Numbered from the stretch's first letter, positions 16,827 through 26,118 are shown. The stretch: 64,000 nucleotides of DNA from Umezawaea sp049997955 (GCA_049997955.1 JAEBDY010000005.1:485924-549923); one strand, 5' to 3'. Translations and numbers: made by a program. Notes: generated from the letters alone by a model not told the origin.

Positions 16827-17573
16827 ATGACGGACTACCCAGCGCTGATCGTGCCGGTGGACCACGTGCAGGCCGTGCCGCGGCACATCCGCGCGATGCT
16901 CGCCGACGAGGTCGTGGTCGACACCACCCGCGCCCTCTACGTCTGGGAGCACTCGCACTACCCGCAGTACTACGTCCCCCGCGCGGACGTCCGGGCCGAT
17001 CTGCTGGTGGACGAGCACGCCACCCGCGACAGCAGCCGGGGCGTCGCGCACGTCCACGGCGTGCGCGTGGGCGGGGAGCACCGGCCGTCGAGCGCCCTGC
17101 ACTACGCGGACTTCCACGACGCGGTGCGGTTCGACTGGGCCGCGATGGACATGTGGTTCGAGGAGGACGAGCAGGTCTTCGTCCACCCCCGCGACCCGTA
17201 CGCGCGGGTGGACGCGCTGCGGTCGTCGCGCGTGGTGCGGGTCGAGCTGGACGGCGTCGTGGTCGCCGAGTCGTCGTCACCGGTGCTGGTGTTCGAGACC
17301 GGCCTGCCGACCCGGTACTACCTGGGGCGGACCGACGTCGACTTCTCCGCGCTGACGCGCACGAACACGGTGAGCGCCTGCCCGTACAAGGGGACGACGA
17401 CCGACTACTGGTCGATCACCACCCCGAGCGGCGTCCACCCGGACCTGGCGTGGAGCTATTCGTTCCCCACCAAAGACCTCCTGCCGATCGCGGGGCTGGT
17501 CGCGTTCTACGACGAGAAGGTCGACGTCTTCCTCGACGGCGTCGAGCAGGAGCGACCGGTGACGCACTTCTGA
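16827..17573 (+). CDS. Tandem DUF427 protein
   Basis: 248 residues containing two DUF427 modules. The first is around residues 20-105 (VVDTTRALYVWEHSHYPQYY). The second is around 135-230 (VVAESSSPVLVFETGLPTRYY, then VSACPYKGTTTDYWSI). Each forms a small beta-barrel. The family is widespread, but its enzymatic role is undefined. The ATG at 16827 follows the regulator gene by 13 bp, so co-transcription is likely. The stop at 17571-17573 abuts, with one base between, the stop of the convergent PucR-type gene. Confidence 0.9.
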   Translation: MTDYPALIVPVDHVQAVPRHIRAMLADEVVVDTTRALYVWEHSHYPQYYVPRADVRADLLVDEHATRDSSRGVAHVHGVRVGGEHRPSSALHYADFHDAVRFDWAAMDMWFEEDEQVFVHPRDPYARVDALRSSRVVRVELDGVVVAESSSPVLVFETGLPTRYYLGRTDVDFSALTRTNTVSACPYKGTTTDYWSITTPSGVHPDLAWSYSFPTKDLLPIAGLVAFYDEKVDVFLDGVEQERPVTHF

Positions 17574-17574
17574 G

Positions 17575-19344
17575 TCACGTCCGCAGGCGCGGCAGGGCTT
17601 GGCGCAGGCGCAGCAGCAGGTGCAGGTCCAGCGCGCGGTCCGGCTCCCGCCAGTTCTCGCCGAGCAGCCGGTCGATCACCGCGAGCCGCTGGTAGAGCGT
17701 GTTCACGTGCACGCCGAGCTCGTTCGCGGCGGCCGCCGGGCGCCTGCCGTGGTCCAGGAACGCGTGCAGCGTGCGCATCAGCGGCACCGAGCGGTGCTCC
17801 TCCTCCACCAGCACCGCCCCGAGTTCGCGGTCGACCATGCCCCGCACGTTCTGCCGTCCCTGCTGGCTGAGCAGGACCTGGTACACGCCGAGGCCTTCGG
17901 CGGAGGTGATCACCCCGGTCCGGTCGAGCGCGATGAGCGCGTCCAGCGCCTGTTCGGCCTGGCGGCGGCAGCGGGCCAGGTCGCCCGCCCCGGCGGAGGG
18001 ACCCGCGATCCCCGCGGTGAGCCCGGCCGAGTCGTCCCAGCTCCCGGTCAGCGCCTCGGGGTCGTCGACGGGCACGGCCGCGAGCAGCCGCCCGCCCTCG
18101 GTGGCCACGGTCGACCCCTCCGGCAGCGCCGCGAGGAGCCGGGACCGCGCGGCCGGGGTGCTCGGCCGCGCCACGAGCACGCTGTAGGTCCGCGTCGCGT
18201 CGAGCCCGGCGCCCCGCAACTGCCGCGCCGCGTCGACGACGGGTCGGGACAGCAGGTCGAGCAGGTGGGCGTCGCGGGTCAGCCGGGCGGCGCGCTCGAC
18301 CGCCTCCTGCCCCACGAGGACCAGCGCGAGCGGGGGAGCGGCGCGTTCCAGCAGCAGCCGGTCGTCCGCGCTCGGCTCGGCGGGGCCTGCCAGCACCAGC
18401 GCGCCCAGCACCCGACCGCCTGCGATCACCGGCTGCACCAACAGGTGTCCGGTGGGGGAGACCAGGTCCGCGGCGGCACCCGTGCCGTCGAGCGCGTCCA
18501 GGGCGGGGCCGAGCACGTCGGGGTGCACGGGGGGTGGCTCGCCCGCGTGGGCGAACACGACCTCGTCGGTCGCCGCCGCCGCGACCTGGCCGAGCAGGTC
18601 GTCCACGCCGCCGCCGTCGAGCACGACGCGCGTGAGCCGCCGGTCCCAGCGCAGGGTCCGTTCGAGGCGGTCGACGGTCGCCTTCGACGCCTGCGCCGAC
18701 CGGGCGTTGTCGATCGCCACGGCCGCGTGCGCGGCCAGCGCCGACAGCAGCGCGATCTCGTCCTCGCCGAAGCTGCGCTCCTGCCGCTTGCACGCCAGCA
18801 GCGCGCCGAGCACCCGGCCGTGCAGGCTCAGCGGCACGCCGAGCAGACCGCGCATGTTCTCCGCGATCGCCGCCCGGTCCGCCTCGGCGTCGTGCCGCAC
18901 CCCCGGTTCGGAGCGGTAGTCGGGCGTCCACACCGGTTCGCCGCGCGCCACCACGGCGGCGGCGACGCCGGTGTCGAGCGGGATGCGCAGGCCGAGCAGC
19001 TGCGGGGTGAGCGCGCCGTCGGCGACGTCGATGCGCAGGTGGTCGTCCTCGACCAGCGCCAGGTAGGTCAGGTCGACGCCCAGCAGCCGCCTGGCCTGGC
19101 CGACGACCTCCCGGACGAGGTCGTCCGGGTCGTGCAGGGTCGAGAGCCGGTGGGCGATGTCGTTGAGCGCGGACAGCTCGGTGGCGCGCTGCCGCCGTTG
19201 CGCCAGCAGGGAACTCAGCCGCAGCGCGGAGTGCGCGTCGCGGTCGACGTCGGCCCCGCCGCCTGCGGCGCGCAGCTCGTCGTGGTGGCGGGCCAGCGCG
19301 TCAGCGGACGCGTCGTCGAGCAGCAGGTCCAGCCACGAGGTCAC
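17575..19344 (-). CDS. GAF-domain regulator with PucR/CdaR-type C-terminal HTH
   Basis: 589 residues. A GAF domain occupies about residues 45-190 (VREVVGQARRLLGVDLTYLALVEDD; GVPLSLHGRVLGALLACKRQ). A middle GGDEF-like PucR region follows, and the C-terminal HTH_30 lies near 535-585 (LHAFLDHGRRPAAAANELGV, then HVNTLYQRL). Such regulators sense small molecules and control catabolic operons. It starts at GTG 19344 behind AGGAGGA. It is divergent from the FAD-oxidase/esterase operon at 19469 with a 124-bp gap, so that operon is its likely target. The substrate of the sensor cannot be read from sequence. Confidence 0.9.
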   Translation of the reverse strand: MTSWLDLLLDDASADALARHHDELRAAGGGADVDRDAHSALRLSSLLAQRRQRATELSALNDIAHRLSTLHDPDDLVREVVGQARRLLGVDLTYLALVEDDHLRIDVADGALTPQLLGLRIPLDTGVAAAVVARGEPVWTPDYRSEPGVRHDAEADRAAIAENMRGLLGVPLSLHGRVLGALLACKRQERSFGEDEIALLSALAAHAAVAIDNARSAQASKATVDRLERTLRWDRRLTRVVLDGGGVDDLLGQVAAAATDEVVFAHAGEPPPVHPDVLGPALDALDGTGAAADLVSPTGHLLVQPVIAGGRVLGALVLAGPAEPSADDRLLLERAAPPLALVLVGQEAVERAARLTRDAHLLDLLSRPVVDAARQLRGAGLDATRTYSVLVARPSTPAARSRLLAALPEGSTVATEGGRLLAAVPVDDPEALTGSWDDSAGLTAGIAGPSAGAGDLARCRRQAEQALDALIALDRTGVITSAEGLGVYQVLLSQQGRQNVRGMVDRELGAVLVEEEHRSVPLMRTLHAFLDHGRRPAAAANELGVHVNTLYQRLAVIDRLLGENWREPDRALDLHLLLRLRQALPRLRT

Positions 19345-19468
19345 GGTTCCTCCTCGTCGGTGGACGAAAGGTCCACTCGATCGGGTCAAGCATGGAGAGT
19401 ACACACATTGCCGCGTCCGGTCCCCCGTCGCTAGCGTCGAACGGAGGACACCAACGGAGGTGGGCGGA

Positions 19469-20842
19469 ATGGACGACCTGAGCGCACTGCTGCCGCCCGG
19501 CCGGGTGCTCCGCGACCCGGACGTGCTGCGCTCCTACAGCCACGACGAGGCCGAGTGGGCGCAGTGGGAACCGCCCGCGTTCGTCGTTCGGCCGCGCACG
19601 GCCGAGGAGGTCCGGACCGTCGTGCGGCACTGCGTCGAGCACCGGATCCCTGTGGTCGCGCGCGGTGCGGGCACCGGGCTGTCCGGCGGCGCCAACGCGA
19701 TCGCCGGGTGCGCGGTCATCGCGCTCGACGGGATGCGCGCGATCAAGGAGATCGACCCGCTGGAGAAGCTCGCCGTCGTCGAACCCGGCGTGGTCAACGA
19801 CGACCTGCGCGCGGCCTGCGCCGAGCAGGGGCTCTGGTACCCGCCGGACCCGGCCAGCTCGCCGTGGTCGACCATCGGCGGCAACGTCGCCACCAACGCG
19901 GGCGGCGTGTGCTGCGTGAAGTACGGCGTCACCGGCGACTACGTGCTGGGGCTCCAGGTCGTGACCGGCACCGGCGAGCTGGTGCGGCTCGGCCGCCGCA
20001 CCGCCAAGGGCGTCGCGGGCTACGACCTCACCTCGCTGCTGGTCGGCTCCGAGGGGACGCTCGGCGTCATCACCGAGATCACCGTGCGTCTGCGGCCCCG
20101 GCGCGCACCCGAGCACACGGTGGCCGGGTACTTCCCGTCCGCCGTCACCGCGGGCCTCGCCGTGCAGCGGATCGCCGCCGCCGGACTCACGCCGTCCGCG
20201 CTCGAACTGGTCGACCGGCACTGCCTCGCCGCCGTGGACCGGTGGAAGAACACGGGCTTCTCGGCGGACGCGGACACCGTGCTGCTGGGGCGCGCCGACG
20301 CGCCCGGAGCGGCGGGGGAGGCCGAAGCCGACGCGATGCTCGCCTGCTTCGACGCGGCGGGCGCGACCTGGAGCGCCCGGTCGACCGGTCAGCAGGAGGC
20401 CGACGCCCTGTTCGACGCTCGTCGCCTCGCCTACCCGGCGCTGGAACGGCTCGGCCCGGTCCTGACCGAGGACGTCTGCGTGCCGGTCGGCCGGGTCGCG
20501 GAGATGCTGGGCCGCATCCAGGAGATCGGCGTCCGGCACGACACCAGGATCGCCAACATCGCCCACGCGGGCGACGGCAACCTGCACCCGTTGCTGCTGA
20601 CCGAACCCGGCGACGAGGACGGCAGGCGGCGCGCGCAGGCCGCGTTCGCCGACATCATCGCCGAAGCACTGGAACTCGGTGGCACGGTCACCGGCGAGCA
20701 CGGCGTCGGACTGCTCAAGCGCGACGGCCTCCGGCGGGAGCTGGACCCGGCCGTGCTCGCCCTGCACCGGGCCGTGCGCGACGCGCTCGACCCGCACCAC
20801 ATCCTCAACCCCGGCAAGCTCTTCAGTCAGGAGGCGGAATGA
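19469..20842 (+). CDS. FAD-linked 2-hydroxyacid oxidase/dehydrogenase (GlcD-like)
   Basis: 457 residues, the usual size of GlcD/D-lactate dehydrogenase enzymes. The FAD PP-loop RGAGTGLSGGANA lies at 65-77, followed by IGGNVATNAGGVCCVKYGVT, VGSEGTLGVITE, and the C-terminal active-site signatures IAHAGDGNLHP and GTVTGEHGVG. The expected reaction is oxidation of a 2-hydroxyacid to the 2-oxoacid with electrons passed to FAD. No GlcE or GlcF subunit is adjacent, so the electron acceptor is open. The ATG at 19469 is preceded by GGAGG. The stop overlaps the esterase start by four bases (ATGA), giving a two-gene operon divergent from the GAF/PucR regulator. Confidence 0.92.
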   Translation: MDDLSALLPPGRVLRDPDVLRSYSHDEAEWAQWEPPAFVVRPRTAEEVRTVVRHCVEHRIPVVARGAGTGLSGGANAIAGCAVIALDGMRAIKEIDPLEKLAVVEPGVVNDDLRAACAEQGLWYPPDPASSPWSTIGGNVATNAGGVCCVKYGVTGDYVLGLQVVTGTGELVRLGRRTAKGVAGYDLTSLLVGSEGTLGVITEITVRLRPRRAPEHTVAGYFPSAVTAGLAVQRIAAAGLTPSALELVDRHCLAAVDRWKNTGFSADADTVLLGRADAPGAAGEAEADAMLACFDAAGATWSARSTGQQEADALFDARRLAYPALERLGPVLTEDVCVPVGRVAEMLGRIQEIGVRHDTRIANIAHAGDGNLHPLLLTEPGDEDGRRRAQAAFADIIAEALELGGTVTGEHGVGLLKRDGLRRELDPAVLALHRAVRDALDPHHILNPGKLFSQEAE

Positions 20843-22329
20843 CCACCGACCCGCTCGTGCGCATCGGCGAGGCCATCTTGCGCGGCAGGCACGACGACGG
20901 CGTGTTCTCGTTCAAGGACATCCCGTACGCGCGCGCCGACCGCTTCGGATTGTCGGAACCCGTTGTGCTGCAAGGAGAACGCGACGCGACGTCGTTCGGT
21001 CCGACCGCGCCCCAGCCAGGCACCCGGATGCCCGGCGTCGACCTCGAAGGCATCGTCGGACCCGGCTGGGTGCCCGGCGAGGACTACCTCACGGCCAACG
21101 TGTGGACGCCCGATCCCGGCGCGTCCGGACTGCCGGTGATGGTGTTCGTGCACGGCGGCTCGTTCATCGGCGGAACCGGCCGCGCCACCGGGTACGACGG
21201 CACCGCGTTCGCCCGTGACGGCGTGGTGCTGGTGACGGTGAACTACCGCGTCGGGTTCATCGGATTCGGCTCCCTGCCGGGGGTTCCGGAGAACCGCGGC
21301 CTGCGCGACCAGGTGGCCGCGCTGGAGTGGGTGCGGGCCAACGCCCCCGCGTTCGGCGGCGACCCGGACAACGTGACCGTGTTCGGGGAGTCGGCGGGCG
21401 CGCTCGGCGTGTGCGACCTGCTGGCCTTCGTGCCGCACGGGTTGGTGCGGCGGGCGATCAGCCAGAGCGGCGGCGGCTCGCACGTGCTCGCGCCCGAGCA
21501 GGCGGCCGTGGTGACCCGTGCGGTCGCCGAGGCGCTGGGGGTGCCCGCGACCGCCGAGGCGTTCGCCGGGATCGGTGACGCCGCACTGGTCGAAGCGCTG
21601 ACCGCCGTCGCGGTGGGACGGCCCGACCTGGCCGTGAACGGCCTGCGCGACCCGCTGATGGGCCAGTCGGTGGTCGGCCCGGTGATCGACGGCGACCTGC
21701 TGCACGGCCAGCCGGTGGACGCGGTCCGCGCGGGCGCGTCCGCGGGGGTGGACCTGTTGGTGGGCAACAACTCCGAGGAGATGAACCTCAACTACGTCGG
21801 GCTCGGCGCGGCGCTGCCCCCCATCACCCCGGAGCTGCTCGCCCACGTCGTCGCCCAGTCGCACCCGGAGCCCGAGCGGGTGGTCGACGCCTACCGGGCG
21901 GCAGGCCGCGGTGACACCCCCGTCGAGCTGCTGGCCGCGATCGGCACCGACTGCATGTTCGCCGTCCCGACCGCCCGCATGGCCGACGCGCACGCCCCGC
22001 ACGCCGCCGGGACGTGGCGCTACGAGTTCACCTGGGGCTCGCCCGCGTTCGACGGGCGGCTGGGGGCGTGCCACGGGATCGAGCTGCCGTTCGTGTTCGA
22101 CGGCCTGGACCGCGTCGACTACGGCCTGCTCGGCGTGCCCGTTGACGAGGAGACCAGGGCGCTGGCCGCGAGCGTGCACGGCGCGTGGGTGCGGTTCGCC
22201 CGCGACGGCGACCCCGGCTGGCCGCGCTACACCCCGGACCGCCCCGCGGTGCGGCGGATCGACGTGGAGTGGACCACCACCGAGGAGGCGGACGGCAAGG
22301 AACGCGCGGTGTGGGAGGGCGTGCGCTAA
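20839..22329 (+). CDS. Type-B carboxylesterase family hydrolase
   Basis: 496 residues of the alpha/beta hydrolase carboxylesterase family. The oxyanion-hole motif is VFVHGGSFIGGTG. The nucleophile elbow GESAGA places Ser at about residue 185; the acid is probably the Glu of NNSEEMN (about 313), and the base is the His of CHGIE (about 412). There is no signal peptide. The start overlaps the oxidase gene by four bases. The pairing suggests ester hydrolysis feeding a hydroxyacid to the oxidase, which is inference. The stop codon overlaps that of the convergent XRE-type regulator. Confidence 0.92.
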   Translation: MTTDPLVRIGEAILRGRHDDGVFSFKDIPYARADRFGLSEPVVLQGERDATSFGPTAPQPGTRMPGVDLEGIVGPGWVPGEDYLTANVWTPDPGASGLPVMVFVHGGSFIGGTGRATGYDGTAFARDGVVLVTVNYRVGFIGFGSLPGVPENRGLRDQVAALEWVRANAPAFGGDPDNVTVFGESAGALGVCDLLAFVPHGLVRRAISQSGGGSHVLAPEQAAVVTRAVAEALGVPATAEAFAGIGDAALVEALTAVAVGRPDLAVNGLRDPLMGQSVVGPVIDGDLLHGQPVDAVRAGASAGVDLLVGNNSEEMNLNYVGLGAALPPITPELLAHVVAQSHPEPERVVDAYRAAGRGDTPVELLAAIGTDCMFAVPTARMADAHAPHAAGTWRYEFTWGSPAFDGRLGACHGIELPFVFDGLDRVDYGLLGVPVDEETRALAASVHGAWVRFARDGDPGWPRYTPDRPAVRRIDVEWTTTEEADGKERAVWEGVR

Positions 22330-23186
22330 CCGTCCATCGTGGACCACCGGGTGAAGAGGTCCGCGTCCGGCGCGCTGAGGCTGCCCAGCAACGCCAGGGC
22401 GTCGGCCGCGCCGGTGCCCGGAGCCGGGTGGAAGACCTTGATCGTCAAGCCCGCGGAGGCGTTGACGGTCAGTGACTCGTAGCGCAGGTCCAGGTCGCCG
22501 ACGAGCGGGTGGCGCAGGACCACGGTGCCGCGGGTCTTGGCGCGCACCTGCGCCTGGCCCCACAGCCTGCCGAACTCCTCGTTGCACACGGACAGTTCGC
22601 CGACCAGCGCGATCAGCTCCGGGTCGTCCGGGTCGGCGCCGCCCGCCACGCGCAGCGACGCGACGGTGGCGTGCGCGACGGCTTCCCAGTCGGCGTAGAA
22701 CGTCCGCGCGTCCGGGTCCAGGAACACCAGCCGGGCCAGGCAGTCCCGGTGCCCGCGGCCCGCGTACAGCGCTCTTCCCAACTGGTTCGCCCCCACCACG
22801 TTCGTCAGGTTGTCCAGCACGATCGCGGGGGTCGTGGTCCAGAGGTCCAGCAACGCCAGGAGGTGCGGGTCGAGGCGCGGGCGTTCGGCGTGCCGCCTGC
22901 GGCGCCGTGACGAGTGCTCCGCCACCGAGCGCAGGTACCGCAGAGCCTCGTCGTCGAACAGCAGCGCCGTCGCCAGCGCGTCGAGCACCGAGCGCGACGG
23001 GTGCCGTTCCCGGCCCTGCTCCAACCGCGTGTAGTAGTCGGTGCTGAGCCCCGCGAGGTCGGCCACCTCCTCGCGCCGCAGGCCCGACACCCGCCGCCTG
23101 CCGTCCACGCGCAGGCCGACCGACGCGGGGGCCAGCTGCGTGCGCCGGGCGCGGAGGAACTCGCCGAGGTGGTTGTTCGCCTTCAC
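22326..23186 (-). CDS. XRE-family regulator with MmyB-like ligand-binding domain
   Basis: 286 residues. The N-terminal HTH reads LRREEVADLAGLSTDYYTRLEQ around 36-57, and is followed by GRERHPSRSVLDALATAL. The C-terminal 170 residues match the MmyB-like PAS-related ligand-binding domain (PAIVLDNLTNVVGANQLGRAL; RLVFLDPDARTFYADW). MmyB-type regulators usually repress an adjacent divergent gene for a hydrolase or reductase. Here the neighbour is the secreted protein at 23365. The GTG at 23186 gives the expected MKANNHLGEFLRARR start. The stop TAG is interlocked with the esterase TAA on the other strand. Confidence 0.92.
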   Translation of the reverse strand: MKANNHLGEFLRARRTQLAPASVGLRVDGRRRVSGLRREEVADLAGLSTDYYTRLEQGRERHPSRSVLDALATALLFDDEALRYLRSVAEHSSRRRRRHAERPRLDPHLLALLDLWTTTPAIVLDNLTNVVGANQLGRALYAGRGHRDCLARLVFLDPDARTFYADWEAVAHATVASLRVAGGADPDDPELIALVGELSVCNEEFGRLWGQAQVRAKTRGTVVLRHPLVGDLDLRYESLTVNASAGLTIKVFHPAPGTGAADALALLGSLSAPDADLFTRWSTMDG

Positions 23187-23364
23187 CCCGCGAACCTAAC
23201 CCGGTGGATCCGTCGCCGTCGTGGGTGTGCCACACCCTGCCAGGGTCCTATTCCGCGCGGGCCAGGGTGCAGCGCACCCTTCTTGACCTCGTGCGCCGCG
23301 CCTAGGTTTCGGTCCAGCGGCGGAGAACCCCCGCGCTTCCCCGAGAACCAGCAGACGGAGAACC

Positions 23365-24315
23365 ATGTCCAAGTCCGGCGCACTCGCACTCGCCACCGTG
23401 CTGGCACTGTCGGCGACCCTCGTGACACCCCTCCAGGCGTCGGCGGGCGGCGTCCGCCTGTCCTCGCCGCGCGTCGTGGCGCACCTGGACCTGGCCGCGG
23501 GCCAGCAGGTGGAGAACATCACCCTGGAGCCGGACGGCTCCGCGGACGTCACCTTCGCCTACACCCGCCAGGTCGCCCGGATCTCGCCCCGCGGCACCGT
23601 TCGCGTCCTCGCCACCGTCCCGGCCCCGCCGGAGGGGTCGAAGACCCCGGCGTTCGGCGGCGCCCCGATCATGACCGGCATCGTGCGCGACCACGACGGC
23701 ACGCTGTACTTCCTCTACTCCACCGGAACCGCCGAGCTGACGGGCATCTGGCGGCTCCGCCCCGGCGGGACGCCGCACCGCGTCGTCGCCCTCCCGCCCA
23801 CCGGCGTGGCCAACGGCCTGGACCTGCACGGCGGGTACCTCTACGCCGCGGACTCGGTGCTGGGCACCATCTGGCGGGCTCCGGTGGGCGGCGGCCGCGC
23901 GGTCGCGTGGAGCACCGCACCCGAGTTGGCGCAGAGCTCGTTGGCGGGAGCCAACGGCCTCGCCGTGCACAACGGCGCGGTGTGGACGACGAACACCGAC
24001 ACCGGGTCGGTCGTCCGCATCCCGATCAAGCGCGACCGGTCAGCCGGACCGGCACGCGTCGTGGCCACCGGTCTCGGCCTGATCGACGACATCGAGTTCA
24101 CCGGTCGTGACGACACCCTGCTGGTCACGGGGATCGCGGCGAACGAGGTGGTCCTGGTCCGGCCGGACGGCTCGCACACGGTCGTCCTGACCGGCGCGGA
24201 CGGCCTGCAGAACCCGACCTCGCTGGTGCGGGACGGCGACGCCGTCCTCATCGCCAACGCGGCCTACTTCACCGGGGTGGATCCCAACCTGCTCACCGCG
24301 CGCCTGCGCCGCTGA
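23365..24315 (+). CDS. Secreted beta-propeller protein (ScyD/ScyE or SMP-30-like)
   Basis: 316 residues. Residues 1-27 are a Sec signal peptide (hydrophobic ALALATVLALSATLV, then QASA). The rest holds repeated four-strand blade patterns: GIVRDHDGTLYFLYS, GIWRLRPGGTPHRVV, GLDLHGGYLYAADS, GLAVHNGAVWTTNTDTGSVVRIP and IEFTGRDDTLLVTG. This looks like ScyD/ScyE-type or gluconolactonase-like six-bladed propellers. No active-site metal ligands are certain. It lies divergent from the MmyB-type regulator, its likely repressor. Confidence 0.85.
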   Translation: MSKSGALALATVLALSATLVTPLQASAGGVRLSSPRVVAHLDLAAGQQVENITLEPDGSADVTFAYTRQVARISPRGTVRVLATVPAPPEGSKTPAFGGAPIMTGIVRDHDGTLYFLYSTGTAELTGIWRLRPGGTPHRVVALPPTGVANGLDLHGGYLYAADSVLGTIWRAPVGGGRAVAWSTAPELAQSSLAGANGLAVHNGAVWTTNTDTGSVVRIPIKRDRSAGPARVVATGLGLIDDIEFTGRDDTLLVTGIAANEVVLVRPDGSHTVVLTGADGLQNPTSLVRDGDAVLIANAAYFTGVDPNLLTARLRR

Positions 24316-24331
24316 GCCGTACCGGCTTCGA

Positions 24332-24371
24332 CGACGACGGCCCGACCGGTTTCCCGGTCGGGCCGTCGTCG
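24332..24371. terminator. Bidirectional terminator with 18-bp perfect stem
   Basis: Arms at 24332-24349 and 24354-24371 are perfectly complementary over 18 bp, with the four-base loop TTTC. It lies between the convergent stops of the propeller gene (24315) and the TerC gene (24383), so it probably serves both. There is no U-tract. Confidence 0.8.
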
Positions 24372-24382
24372 TGCGGTGGTGA

Positions 24383-25363
24383 CTACTTGGCCGCGGCCTC
24401 GTCGCGCTTGGCCTTGACCAGGCTGGCGACCGTGGTGATCACCAGGATTCCGATGATCACCGGCAGGGACACCTCGATGCCGATCGTCGGCACCTCCAGC
24501 GGCTGACCGCCGTTGAGGAAGCCCAGCGAGTTGGTGTGCAGCGCTTCGAGGATCAGCTTCACGCCGATGAACGCGAGGATCAGCGAGAGGCCGATCGACA
24601 GGTACACCAGCTTGTTCAGCAGACCACCGAGCAGGAAGTACAGCTGCCGGAGACCCATCAGGGCGAACGCGTTGGCCGTGAACACCAGGAAGGGCTCCTT
24701 GGTGAGGCCGAAGATCGCCGGGATGGAGTCGAGCGCGAACAGCAGGTCCGTCGTGCCGATCGCGACCATGACGATGAACATCGGCGTCACGAAGCGCTTG
24801 CCGTCGATCCGGATGAACGACTTGGCGTCGTGGTAGGAGTCCGCCACCGGGTAGATCTTCCGGACGATCCGCAGCATGGCGTTCTCCTTGAACTCCTCCT
24901 CCTCGTCGTGGTCCGTCCGCGCCAGCTTGTAGCCGGTGTAGATCAGGAACGCCCCGAAGAGGTAGAAGACCCAGCTGAACTGGGCGATGATCGCCGCGCC
25001 GACCGCGATGAAGATGCCGCGCATCACCAGCGCGATCAGGATCCCGACCAGCAGCACCCTGCCCTGGTGCACCGCGGGCACCTTGAAGGTGTTCATGATG
25101 ATCAGGAAGATGAACAGGTTGTCGATGCTGAGCGAGTACTCGGTGATGTACCCGGCGAAGAACTCACCGGCGTAGACACCGCCCGAGAAGTACCAGATGC
25201 CCAGCCCGAAGAGCACCGCGAGACCGACGTAGAACGTCACCCAGCGGCCTGCCTCGCCGAGCGACACCTCGTGCGGCTTGCGAGCCACCAGCACCAGGTC
25301 GACGAGCAGCAGACCCACCAGACCCACGACCGTCGCGAGCCACAACCACAGTGGAACAGACAT
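24383..25363 (-). CDS. TerC-family membrane protein (likely metal exporter)
   Basis: 326 residues with about eight to nine hydrophobic helices. The two conserved acidic helix motifs of the TerC family are present: EYSLSIDNLFIFLIIM (near 83-98) and AIGTTDLLFALDSIPAIFGL (near 196-215). An acidic loop, DHDEEEEFKE, lies between them. TerC/Alx proteins export Mn2+ or load metal onto secreted enzymes, and also give tellurite resistance in some plasmids. The ATG at 25363 has GGAGGGT upstream. A yybP-ykoY-like leader precedes it, which supports a Mn2+-linked role. Confidence 0.92.
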   Translation of the reverse strand: MSVPLWLWLATVVGLVGLLLVDLVLVARKPHEVSLGEAGRWVTFYVGLAVLFGLGIWYFSGGVYAGEFFAGYITEYSLSIDNLFIFLIIMNTFKVPAVHQGRVLLVGILIALVMRGIFIAVGAAIIAQFSWVFYLFGAFLIYTGYKLARTDHDEEEEFKENAMLRIVRKIYPVADSYHDAKSFIRIDGKRFVTPMFIVMVAIGTTDLLFALDSIPAIFGLTKEPFLVFTANAFALMGLRQLYFLLGGLLNKLVYLSIGLSLILAFIGVKLILEALHTNSLGFLNGGQPLEVPTIGIEVSLPVIIGILVITTVASLVKAKRDEAAAK

Positions 25364-25397
25364 CAAGACACCCTCCGGTTCTCGGCGCGCACGCCTA

Positions 25398-25500
25398 TGA
25401 CCGGAGGTCTCCTCCGCCGGCTGAAGCCGACCGACGGCACCGGGAGTCAGGGGAAACTCCGTGTTGACGGCACCGCCGCGCTGGGAGTACTCCCCTCCGC
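25398..25500 (-). ncRNA. Probable yybP-ykoY (manganese) riboswitch in the terC leader
   Basis: Read leftward, the leader begins with a P1 strand CGGAGG, runs into GGGAGTACTCCC (25483-25494), then GCCGTCAACACGG in the middle, and ends with GGAGGAGACCTCCGG (25401-25415). GGGGAGUA and GAGACCU are the two conserved loops of the yybP-ykoY class, and CGGAGG/CCTCCG closes P1. The class senses Mn2+ and commonly sits upstream of TerC/Alx and MntP genes, as here, with the ATG about 38 bases further on. The identification is by eye and not by covariance model. Confidence 0.75.
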
Positions 25501-26118
25501 GTTCCCGGACAGTGTCCCTTATGTCCTGTCCTCCGCGCCACACGGGGACAGGTGACTTCCCTGATCGTGTGCCGACCGGTCGCGCGCTTCCCGAGGTTGG
25601 TGAAGCGCATTCGAGGTGAGCCAGACTGATCGGTTTCCCGTTGGTCGGGTGTCCACGTCAACATCCTCCGACGAGGGGTTTCGAGGTCGGTCACGGGGAT
25701 GGCCGAAATGTGAAGAGAAATCGGGAATGGCGTCGACCCCATTCTTCTGCCATTTGCGCTCCGTGATTGGTCGACCACGGTACGACGTGTTGATGTTAGG
25801 CCAAAAGAGGAGGATGGGTCGGAAACGACGTCATGAATAGTGGATCGGAGTAGTGCTACTCAGAGTGGTTCTAGGGGCGTGGGGTGAATCGGTTCTGCCG
25901 CCCTCACTCGCCGCTAGGTGTCTTCCTGGCTACGGTATGTAGCTGAAATTCGAGAGATTATCTCGAATGGATTACGGCGTCTCTTTCGCGCTGGTGGATC
26001 GGCCGCTATGGGGTTACGAATTGGACCCTGCTGCCGAGTGTCGACTGATCGTCGCTCCTCCGTGTCGCGCGCGCAGGCGGTGACCGAAGTCCTCACCCAC
26101 CCAAGGATCGGTGTGCTT
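25501..26118. other. Intergenic region of lower GC between the terC leader and the MHYT gene
   Basis: This stretch of about 620 bp has no convincing gene; an in-frame extension upstream of the MHYT start is open but has poor codon use. It should hold the terC promoter (leftward) and the MHYT promoter (rightward). Two small palindromes are visible: GAGTAG-TG-CTACTC at 25848-25861, and ATTCGAGA-gatta-TCTCGAAT at 25948-25968. Confidence 0.5.
25948..25968. promoter_or_regulatory. 8-bp inverted repeat upstream of the MHYT gene
   Basis: ATTCGAGA and TCTCGAAT are separated by GATTA. Its symmetry and size suit a dimeric repressor site. It is about 150 bp before the MHYT start, and no regulator of its own lies adjacent. 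Confidence 0.4.

Noticed and set aside
25501..26118. Extending the MHYT gene to an upstream start near 25918
   Set aside because: The added residues are polar, with no homology pattern, and would put extra sequence before the first helix; the GTG at 26119 has AAGGA upstream.
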